From: Verrucomicrobiota bacterium
GTDB taxonomy: Bacteria; Verrucomicrobiota; Verrucomicrobiia; JADLBR01
Assembly: GCA_029560585.1 (NCBI GenBank)
Contig: JAKQKQ010000187.1
Span: 55,565-119,564, forward strand
Direction: 5' to 3'
DNA length: 64,000 nt
This document shows, one piece after another, positions 54,665 to 63,897 of this stretch. The translations under genes were made by a program, and so were the position numbers. The notes beneath the pieces were generated by a model that was not told the DNA's origin, ran no database searches, and saw only the letters and a list, made by a program, of their open reading frames with translations. Every line of letters begins with the position of its first letter. Position 1 is the stretch's first letter.

Positions 54665-55198
54665 ATGAAAACGATCCGATTGTCGTTGGTGACGTTGGCC
54701 GCCATCGCGCTCTTGGCACCGGTGGCGATGGCCGCGGAAGATCAGGGCGGCGAGGGCCGCAAGAATGGAAAGCACTTCGGGGGCCCGGGCGGCCCCGGGG
54801 GAGGTGGTTTCTTCGCCGCCGGGCTCAACGACGAGGAAAGACAGAAACTCATGGCCGCCCGCGAAAAGGCGTTCGCCGACAACCCGTCGCTCAAGACCGA
54901 AGGCGAGGAACTCCGCGGAATGCGCGAGAAGGTCCAATCCGGCGCCATGACCAAAGAAGACGCCTTCGCCAAGATGAAAGCTTTTGGCGAGAAGGTCGAT
55001 GCGGCACTCGTCAAGGCCGATCCCTCGATCGCGCCAATCCTCGAGAAGCGCAACGCCGCCATGAAAGAACGCTGGGCAGGCAAGAAAGGTCCCGGCCCGG
55101 GCGGAGCACCGGGCGGAGCACCGGGCGGCGGCGGAGCGGGTGGCGCATTCAGCGACACACCAAAAGCCCCCGGCGGGGAAAAGAAAGCCGACCAATAA
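54665..55198 (+). CDS. Secreted helical Gly-rich protein
   Basis: A 177-residue exported protein from ATG 54665 (the frame is open to 54644). After a signal peptide (LSLVTLAAIALLAPVAMAAE) comes a Gly-rich stretch (GGPGGPGGGGFFAAG), an Ala/Glu/Lys-rich helical part (LNDEERQKLMAAREKAF; VQSGAMTKEDAFAKMKAFGEKV), and a second Gly/Pro-rich tail. The helix part has the size and charge of Spy/CpxP-type chaperones but no LTxxQ motif was seen. Function unknown. It is closed by the strong terminator at 55228-55259. Confidence 0.7.
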   Translation: MKTIRLSLVTLAAIALLAPVAMAAEDQGGEGRKNGKHFGGPGGPGGGGFFAAGLNDEERQKLMAAREKAFADNPSLKTEGEELRGMREKVQSGAMTKEDAFAKMKAFGEKVDAALVKADPSIAPILEKRNAAMKERWAGKKGPGPGGAPGGAPGGGGAGGAFSDTPKAPGGEKKADQ

Positions 55199-55227
55199 CC
55201 TTTGGGGCCAGCCATGGCCCGGAACCA

Positions 55228-55259
55228 AGCCGGCGGCGCCATGCGCCGCCGGCTTTTTT
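55228..55259 (+). terminator. Rho-independent terminator
   Basis: A perfect 12-bp stem (55228-55239 with 55243-55254, AGCCGGCGGCGC) with the three-base loop CAT is followed by a T-run at 55254-55259. It ends transcription of the Gly-rich secreted protein gene. Confidence 0.9.
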
Positions 55260-55310
55260 ATTCGCCCGTTGGCTATTGGATATTCCCCCTGGGGGCGTTA
55301 AACAGATTCC

Positions 55311-56492
55311 ATGCGCGACTCAGTCGGCCAGACAGTGCTCCTGGACGGCTTCATGGGCACCCATTGGCGGCTCGGGCTCTTGGCCCACAACCTGGAACGC
55401 TTTGGTGTGCCGTCGGAGATCTTTCGCTATGACTCCTCGGGCCGCTCCCCCATCGGCCTCGTCGCCCGCAGGCTCATCCGCCGGATCACCGAAATTGACC
55501 GCCCCGTGAACCTTGTCGGTTACAGCATGGGCGGACTGGTCATTCGTCGGGCGATCGCCATGCGACCCGACCTACCCGTCAGCAAGGCTGCATTTCTGAA
55601 CACGCCCCACCATGGCACCCTCATGGCGAACCTGCTCCCCCTGCCCGCCACCCTCCAGATGCGCCCCGGCTCCCGATTTCTCCGTCGCCTCGAAGATGTC
55701 TCGTGGCGGACCCCCGCCTTCCTCTCATGGTGCGTGGGCGACCTCATGGTCCTCCCTAACTCGAGCGCAGTCTGGGGTCCCGCTCGCCACACGGTTTGCT
55801 CGCGGGTGCCCGCACACATTTGGGCCATTTTCTCGACGCCCCTGCACCGCGCGCTCGCGCAATTCCTCCTGTCCGAAGATCAGGGCCCCGGCGCCCACCC
55901 CCGTCTCGGCTTTCTTGCGTCGCACGGCGGCAGCAACATGCAAGCCATCCTCGATGCCTGCCGCGCGAACCGTCTGCCCGCCGACCCCGCCCTGCTCATC
56001 TGCAACAATCCCGAGGCCCAGGCCATCGAACGCGCCCGCGCCGCCGGCATGCCCGCCATCGTGCTCAACGCCAAAGCACACCCTGACGACGCAGAGCTCG
56101 ATGCCGCCATCCGCGATTCGCTGCAACAGCATCGGGTGGATTGGGTCGTCCTCGCCGGTTACATGAAGAAGATCGGCCCGGCCACCCTCGCCGCATTCAA
56201 AGGCCGCATCCTCAACATCCATCCCGCCCTGTTGCCCAAACACGGAGGCCCCGGCATGTACGGCATGCACGTCCACAGGGCCGTCATCGCCGCCGGAGAA
56301 AAAACTTCCGGGGCCACCATCCACCTCGTCGATTCCGATTACGACCGCGGCCCAATCCTCGCCCAGGCCGTGGTCCCCGTCCTGCCCGACGATACTCCCG
56401 AGACCCTGGCCGCGCGCGTGCTCCAGCAAGAGCATCGCCTGTACCCCGAAACGCTCCGCCGCCTGATCCTTGGCGAAATCACCCCCCCGTAG
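55311..56492 (+). CDS. Alpha/beta-hydrolase fused to PurN-type formyltransferase
   Basis: A 393-residue two-domain protein. Residues 1-190: alpha/beta hydrolase with nucleophile elbow GYSMGG (Ser72), acid Asp144 in VGDLMVLP and His169 in VPAHIWAIFS. Residues 196-393: complete phosphoribosylglycinamide formyltransferase fold with LASHGGSN (202-209), Asn302 and His304 in ILNIHPALLP, and Asp345 in DYDRGPI. The two usually occur as separate proteins. No ATG, GTG or TTG in frame exists just before the PurN part, so it cannot easily start alone. A sequence or assembly error joining two genes is not supported, since one frame is open through both. The hydrolase substrate is unknown; the second half could serve purine synthesis. 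Confidence 0.85.
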   Translation: MRDSVGQTVLLDGFMGTHWRLGLLAHNLERFGVPSEIFRYDSSGRSPIGLVARRLIRRITEIDRPVNLVGYSMGGLVIRRAIAMRPDLPVSKAAFLNTPHHGTLMANLLPLPATLQMRPGSRFLRRLEDVSWRTPAFLSWCVGDLMVLPNSSAVWGPARHTVCSRVPAHIWAIFSTPLHRALAQFLLSEDQGPGAHPRLGFLASHGGSNMQAILDACRANRLPADPALLICNNPEAQAIERARAAGMPAIVLNAKAHPDDAELDAAIRDSLQQHRVDWVVLAGYMKKIGPATLAAFKGRILNIHPALLPKHGGPGMYGMHVHRAVIAAGEKTSGATIHLVDSDYDRGPILAQAVVPVLPDDTPETLAARVLQQEHRLYPETLRRLILGEITPP

Positions 56493-56550
56493 CGGTGAGC
56501 GTCTGCGACCCGTCGCACCCCCGGCTCGCTGACGCTCGCGGTCGCGCCCG

Positions 56551-57330
56551 TCACTTCTTCTGCCGCCGCGAACCAGTCGCGCCCCGTTCCGTGAACCTCG
56601 CCGCCTCGAATTGTATCGATTCCACCGAGGCGCGCCCCGACTGGACCTGCACATGAAAGAACACGGGCACAAACTCCATCTGCCCCCGGTAGCGCGGCAC
56701 CCCATCGACCCGGATCTCAAGGCGCCCACCACCCCAGACGAACGTCAGGTCGAACTTCTGGCCCACCGGCACCCCGCGCCCCAGCTGATCGCGCTTGCCA
56801 TCAAGACCCCCGCTGCGGACCTCGAACGTCGTCACCGCCAGCGGTTCCAGTGGCCCCCCAACCATCTTTAGGCTCACGACCCGCTGCATCTCCGTGTTCT
56901 CGCTCGCCAGTCGCGCCGTCAGGCTCGGCCGCGCCTTCTCGCTGAAGAACGTCTTTTCCATTGTCGCGACAAGCACGGCCTGGCCAGCCGCTGCCGGGAT
57001 ATCCATCGTCCTAAAATCGATCTTATCCGCGGCCGCATCCAGGGCAAACGAGTCGACCCTCGTGAGGGAAGCAGCCGCCCCTTCGGTCATCGCCACTTGC
57101 CCCGTGGGCGCCGATTGCCCTGACGCCGCCGCGGCCACGCTCCCGGACGGCGCACCCACCGTGGCGGCCACCGCGCCCACGGAACCGGTCGCCTGCGCCG
57201 TAACCCCGGCCATAGGTTCCAGCGATGGCGCCGCTCCGCCGACATTCGGCGCGATCCCGTCTTGCCCGAGGAGTGGCCCAACCATCGCCCAGGCCACCGC
57301 CACCCGGATGGCTCGACCCACCGCTGACAT
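56551..57330 (-). CDS. Hypothetical secreted protein with beta-sandwich C-terminus
   Basis: A protein of about 259 residues, ATG 57330 chosen since a signal segment (AIRVAVAWAMVGPLLGQ) follows. An Ala/Gly/Ser/Thr-rich linker (residues 30-95) leads to a domain with strand pattern AVLVATMEKTFFSEKARPSL, TEMQRVVSLKMVGG, VGQKFDLTFVWGGGRLEIRV and VPVFFHVQVQSG, like a LamG or concanavalin fold. No family was recognised. Convergent with the hydrolase-PurN fusion. Confidence 0.5.
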   Translation of the reverse strand: MSAVGRAIRVAVAWAMVGPLLGQDGIAPNVGGAAPSLEPMAGVTAQATGSVGAVAATVGAPSGSVAAAASGQSAPTGQVAMTEGAAASLTRVDSFALDAAADKIDFRTMDIPAAAGQAVLVATMEKTFFSEKARPSLTARLASENTEMQRVVSLKMVGGPLEPLAVTTFEVRSGGLDGKRDQLGRGVPVGQKFDLTFVWGGGRLEIRVDGVPRYRGQMEFVPVFFHVQVQSGRASVESIQFEAARFTERGATGSRRQKK

Positions 57331-57461
57331 GATTTGCAGTGTTGCCGCAACCCCGCCAATCCGCAAGTCCGCCTATTCCTTGCATCCGCCAAAGAAAGAC
57401 CTAAGCTAGTCCTTAGGTTTGATTGGGCTGCCCACCACAGCGCACCGCAGACGATATTTTA

Positions 57462-57803
57462 ATGACTACCCCCAAGACAGTGCGCCTCTCACAAACAGGG
57501 ACCGTGGAACGCTTCCGCGCCCTGGTGGATAGCCACCCCGACAACGAGCTCTACCTATTCAGTCTCGGAAAAGCGTGCTTCGACACGGGCGACTACGTCA
57601 AGGCCAGCGAACATCTCGAACGCGCGGTCTCACAAAGACCGGATTGGATGGTCCCGTGCGTGCTCATCGGCCGCTGCGCCATCGAGCTGGGCGATATCGA
57701 AAAAGCCCGCTCATACCTCGCGCGCGCCCTGGTCCTCGCCGTCGCCGGCGGTCACGAGGACACCCGCCGCGAGGTCATCCACCTCATGGAGTCCCTCGGC
57801 TGA
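57462..57803 (+). CDS. Small TPR protein
   Basis: A 113-residue cytoplasmic protein, ATG 57462, with about two tetratricopeptide repeats: NELYLFSLGKACFDTGDYVKASEHLERAV and WMVPCVLIGRCAIELGDIEKARSYLARAL (in parts). It is followed by hflX 21 bases later in the same direction, so likely the same operon. A scaffold role is inferred. Confidence 0.75.
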   Translation: MTTPKTVRLSQTGTVERFRALVDSHPDNELYLFSLGKACFDTGDYVKASEHLERAVSQRPDWMVPCVLIGRCAIELGDIEKARSYLARALVLAVAGGHEDTRREVIHLMESLG

Positions 57804-57824
57804 ACCGGCGCACCGCGCTCGCCC

Positions 57825-59159
57825 ATGATCGGCCAAAAACCCGACACGCGAAAGATTGACCGCGCCCTGTTGGTCGGCATCCAGACCCCACGTGACGACC
57901 CCGACACGACGCGCGATCTCCTCGCCGAGCTGGGTGAACTCGTGCGTTCCCTCGACATCGAGATCGCCGATAGCGTCATGGTCAAACTCCGCCAAATGCA
58001 CGCGCCCCTTTTCGTCGGCACGGGCAAGGCCGACGAACTCGCCGCCCTCGCCAAGGAGCGCGGCGCAGAGATCATCGTCTTCGATAACCCCCTCTCCCCC
58101 GCCCAGCAGCGCAACTGGGAAAAGCGCTCGGAACTCTGCGTGATCGATCGCGAGGAGGTCATCCTCGACATCTTCGCGCGCCGCGCCCAGACCCGCGAGG
58201 CCCGCCTCCAGGTTGGCCTCGCCCGCCTGCGCTACTCGCTCCCCCGGCTGACCCGCGCGTGGACGCACCTCTCCCGCCAGGCCGGTGGCATCGGCGGGCG
58301 AGGCGAGGGCGAGACCCAGCTCGAGGTCGACCGTCGCATCGTCCAACAGAAGATCCAGCGCCTGCGCGCCGAACTGGAGGGCGTCCGCTCCAGCCGCGCC
58401 ACCCAGCGCAAGCAGCGCCTGCGCATCCCCGTCCCGGTCTGCGCCATCGTCGGCTACACCAACGCCGGAAAATCCTGCCTCCTCCGCGCCCTCTCCGGCG
58501 CCGAGGTCCTCGTCGAGGACAAGCTTTTCGCCACCCTTGACCCCACCACGCGGCGCATCGCCCTCGCCAATGGGCAGGAGATCCTCATCTCCGACACCGT
58601 CGGCTTTATCCGTCGTCTCCCCCACCACCTCGTCGAGGCCTTCAAGGCCACCCTCGAGGAGGCCACGCTCGCCGATCTCATCATCCACGTCCTCGACGTC
58701 ACGAACCCGCAGATCTTCGAATTCCATCGCACGACCCTCGATGTCCTCCGCGAGCTCGGCGTCGATCAGAAACCCACGATCCTCGCCTTCAACAAGATCG
58801 ACCTCCAGCCCCCGCCCGAACAACTCGCCGCCATCCGCAGCCATTTCGACGACCCCCTCTTCATCTCCTCCATCACCGGCGACGGACTGCCCGCCCTCCT
58901 GCACCGTATCTCCGCCAGACTGGACCTCGACCTGGCGACGGTCCGCCTCGACATCCCCCACGACAAATACCCTCTGGTGGCGAAACTGCACCAGATCGCC
59001 AAGGTCATCGAAACCCAGCATCTCGACGATGGGACACGCATCGTCGCATCCCTCCCGCACCGCCATCTCGACACCTTCCGCCCATTCCTCGCGCCCGCGC
59101 CCACCACCCCGCCCGCGGCGATGCGCGTCAAAGAACCGTCATCGGGTCCCCCTCGGTAG
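57825..59159 (+). CDS. hflX: GTPase HflX
   Basis: A 444-residue HflX-family ribosome-splitting GTPase. The N-terminal HflX domain (LFVGTGKADELAALA; DNPLSPAQQRNWEK; VIDREEVILDIFARRAQTREARLQV) is followed by the glycine-rich GIGGRGEGETQLEVDRR linker and the G domain: G1 GYTNAGKS (210-217), G3 DTVGFIRRLP, G4 NKID. All motifs are complete. It helps rescue stalled ribosomes in stress in other bacteria. Follows a small TPR gene. Confidence 0.95.
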   Translation: MIGQKPDTRKIDRALLVGIQTPRDDPDTTRDLLAELGELVRSLDIEIADSVMVKLRQMHAPLFVGTGKADELAALAKERGAEIIVFDNPLSPAQQRNWEKRSELCVIDREEVILDIFARRAQTREARLQVGLARLRYSLPRLTRAWTHLSRQAGGIGGRGEGETQLEVDRRIVQQKIQRLRAELEGVRSSRATQRKQRLRIPVPVCAIVGYTNAGKSCLLRALSGAEVLVEDKLFATLDPTTRRIALANGQEILISDTVGFIRRLPHHLVEAFKATLEEATLADLIIHVLDVTNPQIFEFHRTTLDVLRELGVDQKPTILAFNKIDLQPPPEQLAAIRSHFDDPLFISSITGDGLPALLHRISARLDLDLATVRLDIPHDKYPLVAKLHQIAKVIETQHLDDGTRIVASLPHRHLDTFRPFLAPAPTTPPAAMRVKEPSSGPPR

Positions 59160-59347
59160 CTGGGAAGCGCCAGCGACCCGTCTCCGTCCGATGGGCTTTG
59201 GGTGGCAAGTATCACGCCACGGCCCGCTTGCCTAATCCGTTTTATCGCGGGACACTATCCACGTGTCCTGGGCACCGGCACCGGACCCAGCTATCGGTCC
59301 AATGGGTGCCCTGGGCCGCGAATCGAAATTAGAAAGCGAGACACCCA

Positions 59348-61792
59348 ATGAGGACAGAGTTGCGGAGCGTTGCTTCGGGATTTGCGCGGGTCGCGTGGTT
59401 CGCAGGCGCTTGTGCGCTTTCGGCCGTGGGCCAACAGGCGCCTGAGCCGGTCGCTGATCCAGGCTGGCCGCGGGTCCTGGCGAAGGACGGCAACCAAGTG
59501 GTGATCTTTCAGCCACAGGTCGACGAGTGGGCCAATTCTCAGCTCCTGCGCGCACGGATGGCGGTGGCGGTGACCGCCGCGGGCACGCAGGAGAAGGTGT
59601 ATGGTGCGGCGAAGGTCGAGGCGTCCACGCGGACGGATTTCCAAAACCGCACGGTGCTATTGGGCACACGGAAAGTCACGGAGCTCAACTTTCCGGGGCA
59701 GGCGCCCGAGCGGGCCGCGCAGCTGCGGGAAATCGTGATGTCGGCTTTGCCGCCGCAGCGGGATCTGGTGGTGTCGCTGGACCGCATCATCGCGAATCTC
59801 GAGCGCACGAAACTTCAGGAAAAAGACGTCGCGGTGAACCTCGAGCCACCACCGATCCTATACAGCGACAAGCCAGCGATCCTGGTGATCTTTCTGGGCG
59901 AACCGAAATTCAAGCCGGTCGAGGGAACCGATCTGCTATTTGCCGCCAACACCAACTGGGACATTTTCCTCGAGGTGGGCACGGGGCGCTACTTCCTGCT
60001 GAATGGCGAGAGTTGGCTCACGACTCAGGATCTGCAGAAAGGGCCGTGGGAACCCGCCAGACAACTCCCGGCCGGTCTCGCCAAACTGCCGGATGACCCG
60101 AACTGGTCGGAGGTCAAGAAACACATCCCCGGTACCCAGGCGGCGGCCGCGCCGGTGGTCCTGGTCTCGCAGCAGCCGGCGGAACTGATTGTCACCGACG
60201 GGCAGCCCGCCTTCGCTCCGATCCCGAACACGAAGCTGCTGTATGTAACCAACGCCGACAACGACCTGTTCCTGCACTCTGGGGAGGCGAATTACTATTT
60301 TCTAGCCGCGGGTCGATGGTTCCGCGCCAAAAAGCTCGAGGGGCCGTGGTCGGCGGCGTCGAAGGATCTTCCGGCAGATTTCGCGGCGATCCCTGAGAAC
60401 CATGCGAAGGCCGACGTGCTGGCTTCGGTACCCCACACGCCGCAGGCGGAAGAGGCGGTGATCCAAGCTTCGATCCCGCGGACCGCGACGGTCAAGCGCA
60501 ACGCGATCAAGTTGACGGTGCAATACCAGGGGGCACCACAGTTCGTCGCCATCCCGGGGACACAGGTCCAGTTCGCGAAGAACACGCCAAATGACGTGTT
60601 CCTGGTCGGGGGCGGATACTATTGCTGCTATCAGGGCGTCTGGTTCGTGGCCGCCGCGCCGACGGGGCCGTGGGCCGTGTGCGACAAGGTGCCGCCGGCG
60701 ATCTACACAATCCCTCCCTCGAGCCCCAAGTACAACGTAACGTACGTGTACGTGTACGACTCGCAGCCGGAGACGGTGACCGTGGGCTACACCTCGGGAT
60801 ACACCGGCGCGTACGTCGTCGGCGGCGCGGTGATGTTCGGGCTGGGCATGTGGCTCGGCGCCGAACTGGCACACGATTGGGACGACTGCCATTACTACTG
60901 TGGCTCGGTCTATTTTTCGTACGGCTGCGGGGTGCGCTACGACTACTACCACGGTGGATTCTATCGGGCGGGATATGTCTACGGGCCCTACGGGGGCGCC
61001 GGCCGGGTGGCCTATTACAACCCGAGCACCGGCACCTTTGCCCGCGGGGCGGCGGTGTACGGACCGTACGGCAGCGCCCGCTTCGGAGAGGCATACAATC
61101 CCTGGACGGGCAACTATGCCGCGCACGCGGGCGGCTCGAGCATCTATGGCTCGTGGGGGCGCACCTACGTCGAGACCGACGACGGCTGGGCGCGGATGGG
61201 GCACCAATCTAGCCCGAGGGGCGCGACCGCGGGCTTCGAAACATCGGAGGGCGCCAAAGGGGTCATTCACCATTCGCGGATTACGGGTGACACAGGCGGC
61301 ATCGTGAAAAATGACGAGGGCGATATCTATGCTGGCAAGGACGGCAACCTGTACAGGAAAGAGGACGGGCAGTGGCAGAAGTACGACGACGGGGACTGGA
61401 ATGATGTGAATCCCCCGCCCAAGAAAGGCGAGGACGCGCGGCAGCAGCAGAAACAGACGGCGCAGGACCGGGCGCAGGGCACAGGGCGCGACCAGATCGC
61501 CCAGGCCCGCGAGGCGCGCACCGGCCAGCAGACTGACGCGCCGCGCGCGCAAGCCGCCAACCGCGAGACGCCCAGGGCACAGGCGGTATCGCAACCCTCC
61601 GTCGACCGGAGCCAGTTCGGACAAGGAGGGGCCGATTTCTCAGGCGGCGGCATCACCAGCCAATTGAATCGCGAGTCGTACTCGCGCCAGCGGGGCAGCC
61701 AGCGGGCGGCAGAGTTCCAGCGCTCGGGCGGGGCAGACCGTCCCTTCGGTGGGGGCGGAGGAGGTGGCGGGGCCGGCCGCCGCAGGCGGTGA
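59348..61792 (+). CDS. Large surface/envelope protein with repeated GPW modules
   Basis: An 814-residue exported protein (signal FARVAWFAGACALSAVG). The first 470 residues hold repeated modules ending in WF-type and GPW turns (ESWLTTQDLQKGPWEPARQL; RWFRAKKLEGPWSAASKDLP; GVWFVAAAPTGPWAVCDKVP), then a Tyr/Gly-rich region with one likely membrane segment (AYVVGGAVMFGLGMWLGAEL), then YGPYG-type repeats and a Gln/Arg/Gly-rich tail ending in RRRR. It resembles a family often labelled carbohydrate-binding family V/XII in databases, but no binding site is proven. Role unknown; outer envelope is likely. Confidence 0.7.
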   Translation: MRTELRSVASGFARVAWFAGACALSAVGQQAPEPVADPGWPRVLAKDGNQVVIFQPQVDEWANSQLLRARMAVAVTAAGTQEKVYGAAKVEASTRTDFQNRTVLLGTRKVTELNFPGQAPERAAQLREIVMSALPPQRDLVVSLDRIIANLERTKLQEKDVAVNLEPPPILYSDKPAILVIFLGEPKFKPVEGTDLLFAANTNWDIFLEVGTGRYFLLNGESWLTTQDLQKGPWEPARQLPAGLAKLPDDPNWSEVKKHIPGTQAAAAPVVLVSQQPAELIVTDGQPAFAPIPNTKLLYVTNADNDLFLHSGEANYYFLAAGRWFRAKKLEGPWSAASKDLPADFAAIPENHAKADVLASVPHTPQAEEAVIQASIPRTATVKRNAIKLTVQYQGAPQFVAIPGTQVQFAKNTPNDVFLVGGGYYCCYQGVWFVAAAPTGPWAVCDKVPPAIYTIPPSSPKYNVTYVYVYDSQPETVTVGYTSGYTGAYVVGGAVMFGLGMWLGAELAHDWDDCHYYCGSVYFSYGCGVRYDYYHGGFYRAGYVYGPYGGAGRVAYYNPSTGTFARGAAVYGPYGSARFGEAYNPWTGNYAAHAGGSSIYGSWGRTYVETDDGWARMGHQSSPRGATAGFETSEGAKGVIHHSRITGDTGGIVKNDEGDIYAGKDGNLYRKEDGQWQKYDDGDWNDVNPPPKKGEDARQQQKQTAQDRAQGTGRDQIAQAREARTGQQTDAPRAQAANRETPRAQAVSQPSVDRSQFGQGGADFSGGGITSQLNRESYSRQRGSQRAAEFQRSGGADRPFGGGGGGGGAGRRRR

Positions 61793-61948
61793 GCTTGAGG
61801 GGCGGCGCTGGCCAGACCCCTCGTTCCCAAACGGCATTATACACCGTCCGTCGCACCTGCCGCGACGGACACGAGACCTGCCTTCGACGTTGATTGTTGA
61901 ACGTCGATTGTTGGGAGTTGGCCCCGGCTGGAGGGATTTGTCTTCGCC

Positions 61949-62800
61949 TTACCCAAATACCTCCGCCGCCACGGCGCCGAGCACGACTATCCCGACAAAG
62001 GCGTTTGCCTGAAAGAATGCGGTGTTGACCCGCGCCACGTCACCGGTCCGCGCGAGCCCATGCTCAAATATCAGCGCCGCTGCGACCAGCGCCCAGCCGA
62101 TCGCGTATCGCCAGCCGAAGCCGCACGCCAGGCCGAACGCCCCAAGCCCCAGCCACGCCAGCAGGTGCAAGGCGCCCGCGAGCCGAAGTGCCGCCGGAAT
62201 GCCGAAGCGTGACGGGAAGGAGGACAGCCCCGCGCACCTATCGAATTCCACGTCCATGGTGGAATAGATCAGATCAAATCCGAAGACCCAGGAGAGCACC
62301 GCGAACGCCAGCACCCACGGCGGCCATGCGCGGAGGTCACCGGTCACCGCCGCCCACGCGCCCATCGGCGCAGCCGCTAGCGCCAACCCCAAGAAAAAGT
62401 GCGTGAACGACGTGAATCGCTTGGTCAGGCTATACGACAGAATCATTATCATCGCCAGCGGCGCCAGCATGAAACACAGCACGTTCAGAAACCACGTGCC
62501 CGCGATGAACCCAAGCAGCGCCACCCAGGTCAGCCCCAGCGCCAGCCGCCGGGTCGCCAGGTGCTGCCGTCCCGCCGTCCTCGGATTGGCCCGGTCGTAG
62601 TCCCAATCGACATACCGGTTGAACGCCATGGCCGCCGTCCGCGCCGTCACCAGACACCACAGGATCAGGCCCAGCACGCGCCAAGCCGGAAGCCCCCCCG
62701 CCGCCACCAGCATCGCCGCCAATGCGAATGGCATCGCAAACACCGTGTGCGAGAATTTGATTAGCTCCAGAGCGCGGCCCGCTCGACTCAACCAGCCCAT
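61949..62800 (-). CDS. UbiA-family prenyltransferase
   Basis: A 283-residue membrane prenyltransferase with about eight helices. The first Asp motif is NRYVDWDYDRANPRTAGR (Asn61, Asp65, Asp69), and the second is STMDVEFDRCAGLSSFPSRFG. KFSHTVFAMPFALAA starts the family pattern. It would attach a polyprenyl chain to an aromatic acceptor, in menaquinone, ubiquinone or haem synthesis; the MenA/MqnP/UbiA choice cannot be made. ATG 62800 is used. No quinone genes are adjacent. Confidence 0.9.
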   Translation of the reverse strand: MGWLSRAGRALELIKFSHTVFAMPFALAAMLVAAGGLPAWRVLGLILWCLVTARTAAMAFNRYVDWDYDRANPRTAGRQHLATRRLALGLTWVALLGFIAGTWFLNVLCFMLAPLAMIMILSYSLTKRFTSFTHFFLGLALAAAPMGAWAAVTGDLRAWPPWVLAFAVLSWVFGFDLIYSTMDVEFDRCAGLSSFPSRFGIPAALRLAGALHLLAWLGLGAFGLACGFGWRYAIGWALVAAALIFEHGLARTGDVARVNTAFFQANAFVGIVVLGAVAAEVFG

Positions 62801-62985
62801 GGGCGCGCATTCTTGCACAACGCCCTCCGCCCATGCACCGCAAATCCTGGGCCGGGTATCCCGCCGGACTTTCGTCGATACCCCGTCGAAAGCCTCATTC
62901 GAGGCCGAAGTCCCCCACACGGTGCGCCCGCGCTGACCAATTTTCCGGTTGGCGGCCCGCCAAATCGTGATTATAAGGGAGTCGT

Positions 62986-63828
62986 ATGCTGCGCCTGTTC
63001 AGCGGGCTATGCACGCTCGTCGGGTTTCTGGTTTTGGTGGTCGCGGGACTCTTCTTCTTTCGCGACCGTCTGGCCAGCCGCCTGCTTGAGAGCGCCGTCG
63101 AGCGAGAAACCGGTCTCACGTGGACCGGCGGCACCGCAGAGGTCAATCTGGCCAAGGCAACCATCAACATCAAGGGCCTCGAACTCGTCAATCCGGGCCA
63201 CTTCCCCGAACGCCGCTGCCTCGATATCCCCAGCGCAAAGATCGAGTTCGACCTCGAGCGGCTCCAGTCCGGCCACCTGGTCGTGCGCAAGCTCACGCTC
63301 GACATCGCCCGTCTCGTCATCGTCCGCACGGCCCTGGGCGAACTGAACCTCGAGCGGATCAAGGCCCTCGTCCTGTCCCCCGAAGAAAAACGTCCCGCAG
63401 GCAAGTCACCGATACCGCCCCACCAGTTCCTGATCGAGCGCGTCGAGATGAGCGCCGAACGCATCGAGGCCCTCGATTTTTCGGCATCACCCAACCCCCC
63501 TCCCCTGATCAACGAGATAAAGCTCTCCGGCATCGCCTTCACGAACATCCAGAATGGGCGCGATCTCCAGCGGGCCGTCCTGACGCGAATCCTGCAGGCG
63601 GCCTCCGTCAAGATACCCGGCTTCGACCTCGAGAGGCTCGCGGCCCTTTCCCCGAAACCCGCCAAAGAAGAGCCCACGCCGACGGCTCCCCCGACCATGG
63701 GCCCCATCCTGCCGAAACTCAGCGATCCGACGGCAGAGAAGGAACAACCCCCGGCCAAACCCGTCCCGGCGCCCGCGGGCACAGACGCCCCCGCATTCCC
63801 AATCCCCGCGCCACCCGCCAAACAATAG
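62986..63828 (+). CDS. AsmA/DUF748-like envelope protein
   Basis: A 280-residue protein with one N-terminal membrane helix (SGLCTLVGFLVLVVAGLFFF) followed by a beta-rich region (LTWTGGTAEVNLAKATINIKGLELVNPGHF; LVVRKLTLDIARLVIVRTALGELNLERI) of AsmA type, and a Pro/Ala/Lys-rich tail. Such proteins help envelope lipid transport or assembly. It is close to the UbiA gene but divergent. Start ATG 62986. Assignment is by pattern only. Confidence 0.7.
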   Translation: MLRLFSGLCTLVGFLVLVVAGLFFFRDRLASRLLESAVERETGLTWTGGTAEVNLAKATINIKGLELVNPGHFPERRCLDIPSAKIEFDLERLQSGHLVVRKLTLDIARLVIVRTALGELNLERIKALVLSPEEKRPAGKSPIPPHQFLIERVEMSAERIEALDFSASPNPPPLINEIKLSGIAFTNIQNGRDLQRAVLTRILQAASVKIPGFDLERLAALSPKPAKEEPTPTAPPTMGPILPKLSDPTAEKEQPPAKPVPAPAGTDAPAFPIPAPPAKQ

Positions 63829-63857
63829 ACCCGCGCGCTCCAGTCACGACATGGGTT

Positions 63858-63897
63858 AGCCTGCATGTTTCACGCTCCCGCGTGAAACATGCAGGCT
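63858..63897. repeat. Perfect hairpin, palindromic repeat C
   Basis: An 18-bp arm (63858-63875) is exactly complementary to 63880-63897, with the four-base loop TCCC. A related shorter form (TTTCACGCTTCCGCGTGAAA) lies at 38551-38570, also followed by GCGGGCTCAA-like bases. There is no T-run, so a terminator of the simple type is unlikely. Confidence 0.85.

Noticed and set aside
57711..59066. Long minus-strand open frame (451 codons) over hflX
   Set aside because: Antisense shadow of HflX codons; no family signal.
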